Origin: DASUKL01 sp036278755
GTDB taxonomy: Bacteria; Chloroflexota; Limnocylindria; Limnocylindrales; CSP1-4
NCBI GenBank assembly: GCA_036278755.1
Contig: DASUKL010000108.1
Coordinates: 1-7,376 of the forward strand
DNA: 7,376 nt
Direction: 5' to 3'
Shown: piece after piece, positions 5,253 to 7,376 of the stretch
Layout of the letters: each line of letters starts with the position of its first letter
Position numbering within the stretch: position 1 is the first letter of the stretch
Made by a program: the position numbers and the translations under genes
Notes under the pieces: generated by a model
The model's database searches: none
Told to the model about the DNA's origin: nothing
Seen by the model: the letters and a program-made list of their open reading frames with translations, nothing else

Positions 5253-6425
5253 CTAGGCCCCGTGCGCCAGGAGGTCGCGGGCGACGACCAGACGCTGGAT
5301 CTGCTGGGTCCCTTCGTAGAGCTGGGTGATCTTCGCGTCGCGCATCATCCGCTCGACGGGATAGTCGGCGATGTAGCCATATCCGCCCAGGACCTGGACG
5401 GCATCGGTGGTGACGGCCATGGCCGTGTCTCCGGCCACGAGTTTACACATCGCCGACCAGCGGGCCGCTCGGGGCGAGCCGGACTCGACCTCCTCGCAGG
5501 CGGCGTAGAGCAGCTGGCGAGCGGCCTCCGTGCGGGCGGCCATGTCGGCCAGGAGGCCCTGGATCAGCTCGAACTCGCCGATGGGCCGGCCGAACTGGCG
5601 TCGCTCCCCGGCGTAGCGCGTGGCCACCTCCGTGGCGCCCTGGGCCAGCCCGACCGCCTGGGCAGCCACGCCGGGCCGGCTCCGATCGAGGGTCCCCATG
5701 GCGATCGCCCAGCCCTCCCCCACCGCCCCCACGCGCTGGCTGTCGGGGACGCGGACGCCGTCAAACAGGAGTTCCGCGGTGGGCGAGCCGCGGATGCCCA
5801 TCTTGTGTTCGAGCTTGCCCGCGCTGAAGCCCGGGGTGCCCTGCTCCACGGCGAAGCAGGTCAGGTGACGGTGGGCCTTGACGGCGGCCGGATCGGTGTC
5901 GGTCTGGGCGAAGACGGTGACGAGGCCGGCCACGCTGCCGTGGGTGATGAAGCGCTTGTTGCCGTCGATCCGCCAGGCGTCGGCATCTCCGCTACCCTCG
6001 CGGACCGCGCGGGTGCGCAGGGCGGCCGCATCCGACCCGGCTTCGGGCTCGGTCAGGGCGAACGCGGCCAGCATCCGCCCGGCGGCCAGGTCGGGGAACC
6101 AGCGGGCGTGCTGCTCGTCGTTGCCTGCGAGGAGGAGGGGCAGCGAACCGAGGGCCTGGACGGCCAGGATGAGGCTCGACGTCGCGCACACCCGGGCGAT
6201 CTGCTCGACCGCCAGGCAGGTGGTCAGCAGGTCGGCGCCCAGGCCGCCATGCGCCAGGGGGAACGGCAGGGCCAGGACGTCATGCTCGGCCAGCAACTTG
6301 ACGACGTCCCAGGGAAACTCGGCGGTGGCGTCGATCTCCGCCGCCCGAGGCGCGATCCGCTCGTCGGCCAGTTCGCGGACGGCATCCCGCAGGGCGCGCT
6401 GCTCGTCGGTCAGACGGATGCTCAC
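5253..6425 (-). CDS. Acyl-CoA dehydrogenase
   Basis: A 390-residue FAD-dependent acyl-CoA dehydrogenase, usual length, resembling the short/medium-chain (butyryl-CoA-type) branch. Seen in order: N-terminal helical domain (MSIRLTDEQRALRDAVREL); the FAD/substrate strand FALTEPEAGSDAAALRT (122-138); the middle beta domain with HKMGIRGSPTAELLFDGVRVP (207-227); YAGERRQFGRPIGEFELIQ (271-289); and the C-terminal block QVLGGYGYIADYPVERMMRDAK (344-365) with ITQLYEGTQQIQ. E371 in YEGT is at the position of the catalytic base of the SCAD/MCAD group. It desaturates an acyl-CoA at C2-C3 and hands electrons to the EtfBA encoded next. GTG at 6423-6425 with GAGGG 6 bases upstream fits the family N-terminus; the frame is open for another 185 codons upstream, but through repeats. 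Chain-length preference is not readable. Confidence 0.96.
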   Translation of the reverse strand: MSIRLTDEQRALRDAVRELADERIAPRAAEIDATAEFPWDVVKLLAEHDVLALPFPLAHGGLGADLLTTCLAVEQIARVCATSSLILAVQALGSLPLLLAGNDEQHARWFPDLAAGRMLAAFALTEPEAGSDAAALRTRAVREGSGDADAWRIDGNKRFITHGSVAGLVTVFAQTDTDPAAVKAHRHLTCFAVEQGTPGFSAGKLEHKMGIRGSPTAELLFDGVRVPDSQRVGAVGEGWAIAMGTLDRSRPGVAAQAVGLAQGATEVATRYAGERRQFGRPIGEFELIQGLLADMAARTEAARQLLYAACEEVESGSPRAARWSAMCKLVAGDTAMAVTTDAVQVLGGYGYIADYPVERMMRDAKITQLYEGTQQIQRLVVARDLLAHGA

Positions 6426-6431
6426 GGGAGA

Positions 6432-6436
6432 CCCTC
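6432..6436 (-). promoter_or_regulatory. Ribosome binding site of the acyl-CoA dehydrogenase
   Basis: Minus-strand GAGGG lies 6 bases before the GTG start. The surrounding sequence (plus-strand CCTCGGCTAAGCTC, 6433-6446) recurs with two changes at 6871-6884 and 6953-6966 inside the upstream repeats. Confidence 0.6.
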
Positions 6437-6496
6437 GGCTAAGCTCACGAGGCGTACCGGGTCGAGGCGCTGGCCATCGCGGCCATCGTACCGCCA

Positions 6497-6569
6497 GCGG
6501 GCTGCTCAGGATCGCCCCACCGGGCTGATCGCGGGCTGCCCAGGATCGCCCCACCGGGCTGATCGCGGG
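6497..6569. repeat. 34-bp tandem repeat, about 2.1 copies
   Basis: Units at 6497-6530 and 6531-6564 differ by one base (GCGGGCTGCT versus GCGGGCTGCC at their starts), followed by a partial third copy GCGGG (6565-6569). It is the repeat closest to the acyl-CoA dehydrogenase, about 70 bases before its start codon. Confidence 0.85.
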
Positions 6570-6668
6570 TGGCCTCGGACCCGTCCGGTCGCGGTCGACC
6601 TCGGGCCCGATCGCCGGGCTCGTTCGCCAGGTCCGGTCGCCGGCCCCTCCGGGCTGAATCATCCGCTC

Positions 6669-6825
6669 CGTTGCCACGGTGTTTGCTGCCAGCAAATCGA
6701 ATGGCGTCGTCGGGGAGCCCGCGGCCTCGATCAGGCCGTCCGATGCTGCGGTGATCGCTGCCAGCAAATCGATTGGCGTCGTCGGGGTTGCCCGCGGCCT
6801 CGCGGGGCCGTAACGCGGCCAGCTG
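6669..6825. repeat. Two diverged 72-bp tandem units
   Basis: The segment around 6682-6729 recurs around 6754-6802: GCTGCCAGCAAATCGA, TGGCGTCGTCGGGG and CCCGCGGCCTCG match in order. One base is inserted before the last block of the second copy, and one base fewer follows it. The dyads on either side therefore stay exactly 72 bp apart. Identity over the units is roughly three quarters. Confidence 0.8.
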
Positions 6826-6994
6826 TTTGCGGTGAGCAAAACTCGGGTCGACCTGAGGCCGCCGCGGAGTCCTCGGCTGAGCTTGATGACCATTCCATTT
6901 GCTGCCGGCAAACTCCAGGGGGGAACGACTGGAGCTGGCCACGCCGCGGAGTCCTCGGCTGAGCTTGGTGGCCATTCCATTTGCTGCCGGCAAA
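6682..6994. repeat. Five phased 15-bp dyads, TTTGC-N5-GCAAA type
   Basis: Copies lie at 6682-6696 (TTTGCTGCCAGCAAA), 6754-6768 (ATCGCTGCCAGCAAA, left arm decayed), 6826-6840 (TTTGCGGTGAGCAAA), 6898-6912 and 6980-6994 (both TTTGCTGCCGGCAAA). Start-to-start distances are 72, 72, 72 and 82 bp. Arms are kept while the five central bases and most flanking sequence vary. Such dyads suit dimeric DNA-binding proteins or short RNA hairpins. The function is not known to me. Confidence 0.8.
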
Positions 6995-7024
6995 CTGCAG
7001 GGGGGAACGACCGGAGCTGGCCAC
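6861..7024. repeat. 82-bp direct repeat, two copies
   Basis: Units 6861-6942 and 6943-7024 abut and differ at only four positions (about 95 % identity). Each carries one 15-bp dyad and one copy of CCTCGGCTGAGCTT, a near match to the acyl-CoA dehydrogenase ribosome-binding region. High identity points to a recent duplication. Confidence 0.9.
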
Positions 7025-7033
7025 GCCGAGAAG

Positions 7034-7135
7034 GCCGTCCCTCGTGGGTAGCCGTCGGTCGTGGGTGGCCGTCCCTTGTGGGTGGCCGTCCCTCGTGGGT
7101 GGCCGTCGCTCGTGGATGGCCGTCCCTCGTGCGTA
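7034..7135. repeat. 17-bp minisatellite, six copies
   Basis: Six perfectly abutting 17-base units start at 7034, 7051, 7068, 7085, 7102 and 7119. The consensus is GCCGTCCCTCGTGGGTG, with zero to three changes per copy. Since 17 is not a multiple of three and no gene-like protein covers it, the array is probably non-coding. Confidence 0.92.
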
Positions 7136-7145
7136 GCCGAGGGAC
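7122..7145 (-). terminator. Hairpin at the edge of the 17-bp array
   Basis: GTCCCTCG (7122-7129) is a perfect inverted repeat of CGAGGGAC (7138-7145) with an 8-base loop. It lies 36 bases after the stop of the Fe-S protein gene and could end its transcript. No T-tract follows in the minus direction, so an intrinsic terminator is doubtful. One arm belongs to the last 17-bp unit. Confidence 0.35.
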
Positions 7146-7181
7146 CGGGCAGGCGGGGCCGAGGCTCGACCCGTCGGGCCC

Positions 7182-7376
7182 TCAGACCACAGGTAGCTGG
7201 CGCTCCGGCGAGCCGAAACGGTCGGCGGGCAGCGTCGCGGCCAAGACCTCGGCCACGTCGCGGACCCCGACCGGTCGCGCCGTGTTCCCGGTGGCATCGG
7301 CCAGGCCGTCGCGCATCATGACCAGGCAGAACGGGCAGGCCGTGGCCACCTCCTCGGCGCCCGTGGCCAGCGCCTG
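7182..7376 (-). CDS. Cysteine-rich (CCG-domain) Fe-S protein, C-terminal end
   Basis: Only the last 64 residues are in the window; the 5' part is cut off, and the stop is TGA at 7182-7184. The fragment EEVATACPFCLVMMRDGLAD followed by VGVRDVAEVL matches the end of the second cysteine-rich CCG domain in HdrB/HdrD, GlpC, LutA and FadF-like proteins, where the pattern is ATxCPxC...DG...V.DVAELL. The paired cysteines are at fragment positions 14 and 17. Members of the FadF/ETF-linked branch couple ETF to the quinone pool. The neighbouring acyl-CoA dehydrogenase and etfBA favour that role, but the N-terminal membrane and 4Fe-4S domains that would confirm it lie outside. The 756-base repeat tract separates it from the next gene. 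Confidence 0.82.
   Translation of the reverse strand, partial: QALATGAEEVATACPFCLVMMRDGLADATGNTARPVGVRDVAEVLAATLPADRFGSPERQLPVV

Larger units (their letters stand above)
6426..7181. other. Repeat-rich non-coding tract upstream of the acyl-CoA dehydrogenase
   Basis: This 756-base tract separates the Fe-S protein stop from the acyl-CoA dehydrogenase start. It holds a 34-bp tandem repeat, two related 72-bp units, two nearly identical 82-bp units, five copies of a 15-bp dyad and six copies of a 17-bp unit. Open frames exist on both strands but look like by-products of GC richness and repeats: they show no domain, and the 17-bp unit shifts frame at each copy. The acyl-CoA dehydrogenase promoter may lie here, but I cannot place one. 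Confidence 0.7.

Noticed and set aside
6913..6934. CTCCAG/CTGGAG inverted repeat in the 82-bp unit as a conserved hairpin
   Set aside because: In the second copy (CTGCAG/CCGGAG) both arms change without compensating, so the pairing is not maintained.
5262..6962. Long plus-strand open frame of 566 codons
   Set aside because: It is the antisense of the acyl-CoA dehydrogenase extended through repeats; composition is typical of GC-rich shadows.
6426..6980. N-terminal extension of the acyl-CoA dehydrogenase
   Set aside because: The family N-terminus fits the GTG at 6425 with a good ribosome site; the extension is repeat-derived. Kept only as a low-weight finding.
6682..6994. CRISPR-like array of spaced palindromic repeats
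   Set aside because: The repeated core is only 15 bp, the intervening sequences are themselves partly repeated, and no cas gene is present.
6731..7297. Minus-strand open frame of 188 codons across the repeats
   Set aside because: Its content is translated repeat, including a 17-bp unit that changes frame at every copy, and it overlaps the Fe-S protein gene in another frame.

Overview
The window is GC-rich (clearly well above 60 %) bacterial chromosome with dense, mostly minus-strand genes. Several starts are GTG or TTG behind good Shine-Dalgarno sites. The base composition, the actinobacterial-type dCTP deaminase and the NrdR-box pair would fit a high-GC Actinomycetota or Chloroflexota genome. 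No marker here fixes the phylum, so this is a weak inference. I see no tRNA, rRNA, transposase, phage gene or CRISPR array.

Layout. At the left edge is the plus-strand C-terminus of a TlpA/redoxin-like thioredoxin-fold protein (2-247). A 352-base non-coding gap with inverted repeats follows (248-599). All later genes are on the minus strand. In transcription order from the right, the first is the C-terminal end of a cysteine-rich Fe-S (CCG-domain) protein (7182-7376). Next comes a 756-base repeat-rich non-coding tract (6426-7181). Then come an acyl-CoA dehydrogenase (5253-6425), etfB (4432-5211), etfA (3393-4388) and a small membrane-anchored protein of unknown function (2810-3358), ending at a terminator-like hairpin (2777-2800). 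A second unit starts there: nrdR (2179-2685), dcd (1528-2163) and a metallo-beta-lactamase-fold hydrolase (600-1541), the last two overlapping by 14 bases.

How the genes work together. The acyl-CoA dehydrogenase oxidises an acyl-CoA and passes electrons to the EtfAB flavoprotein. The Fe-S protein upstream resembles the C-terminus of HdrD/FadF-type oxidoreductases, which in other bacteria pass ETF electrons to the quinone pool. NrdR (repressor of ribonucleotide reductase genes) and Dcd (dCTP to dUTP or dUMP) both concern deoxynucleotide supply. A pair of NrdR-box-like sites overlaps the likely nrdR promoter, centres 31 bp apart, which suggests autoregulation.

Most unusual parts. The tract at 6497-7145 holds four kinds of short repeat. 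Among them are five copies of a 15-bp dyad (TTTGC-N5-GCAAA type); the first four start exactly 72 bp apart and the fifth 82 bp further on. Separately, seven consecutive A/T-ending codons, two of them TTA, encode the most conserved motif of dcd in an otherwise GC-rich gene.
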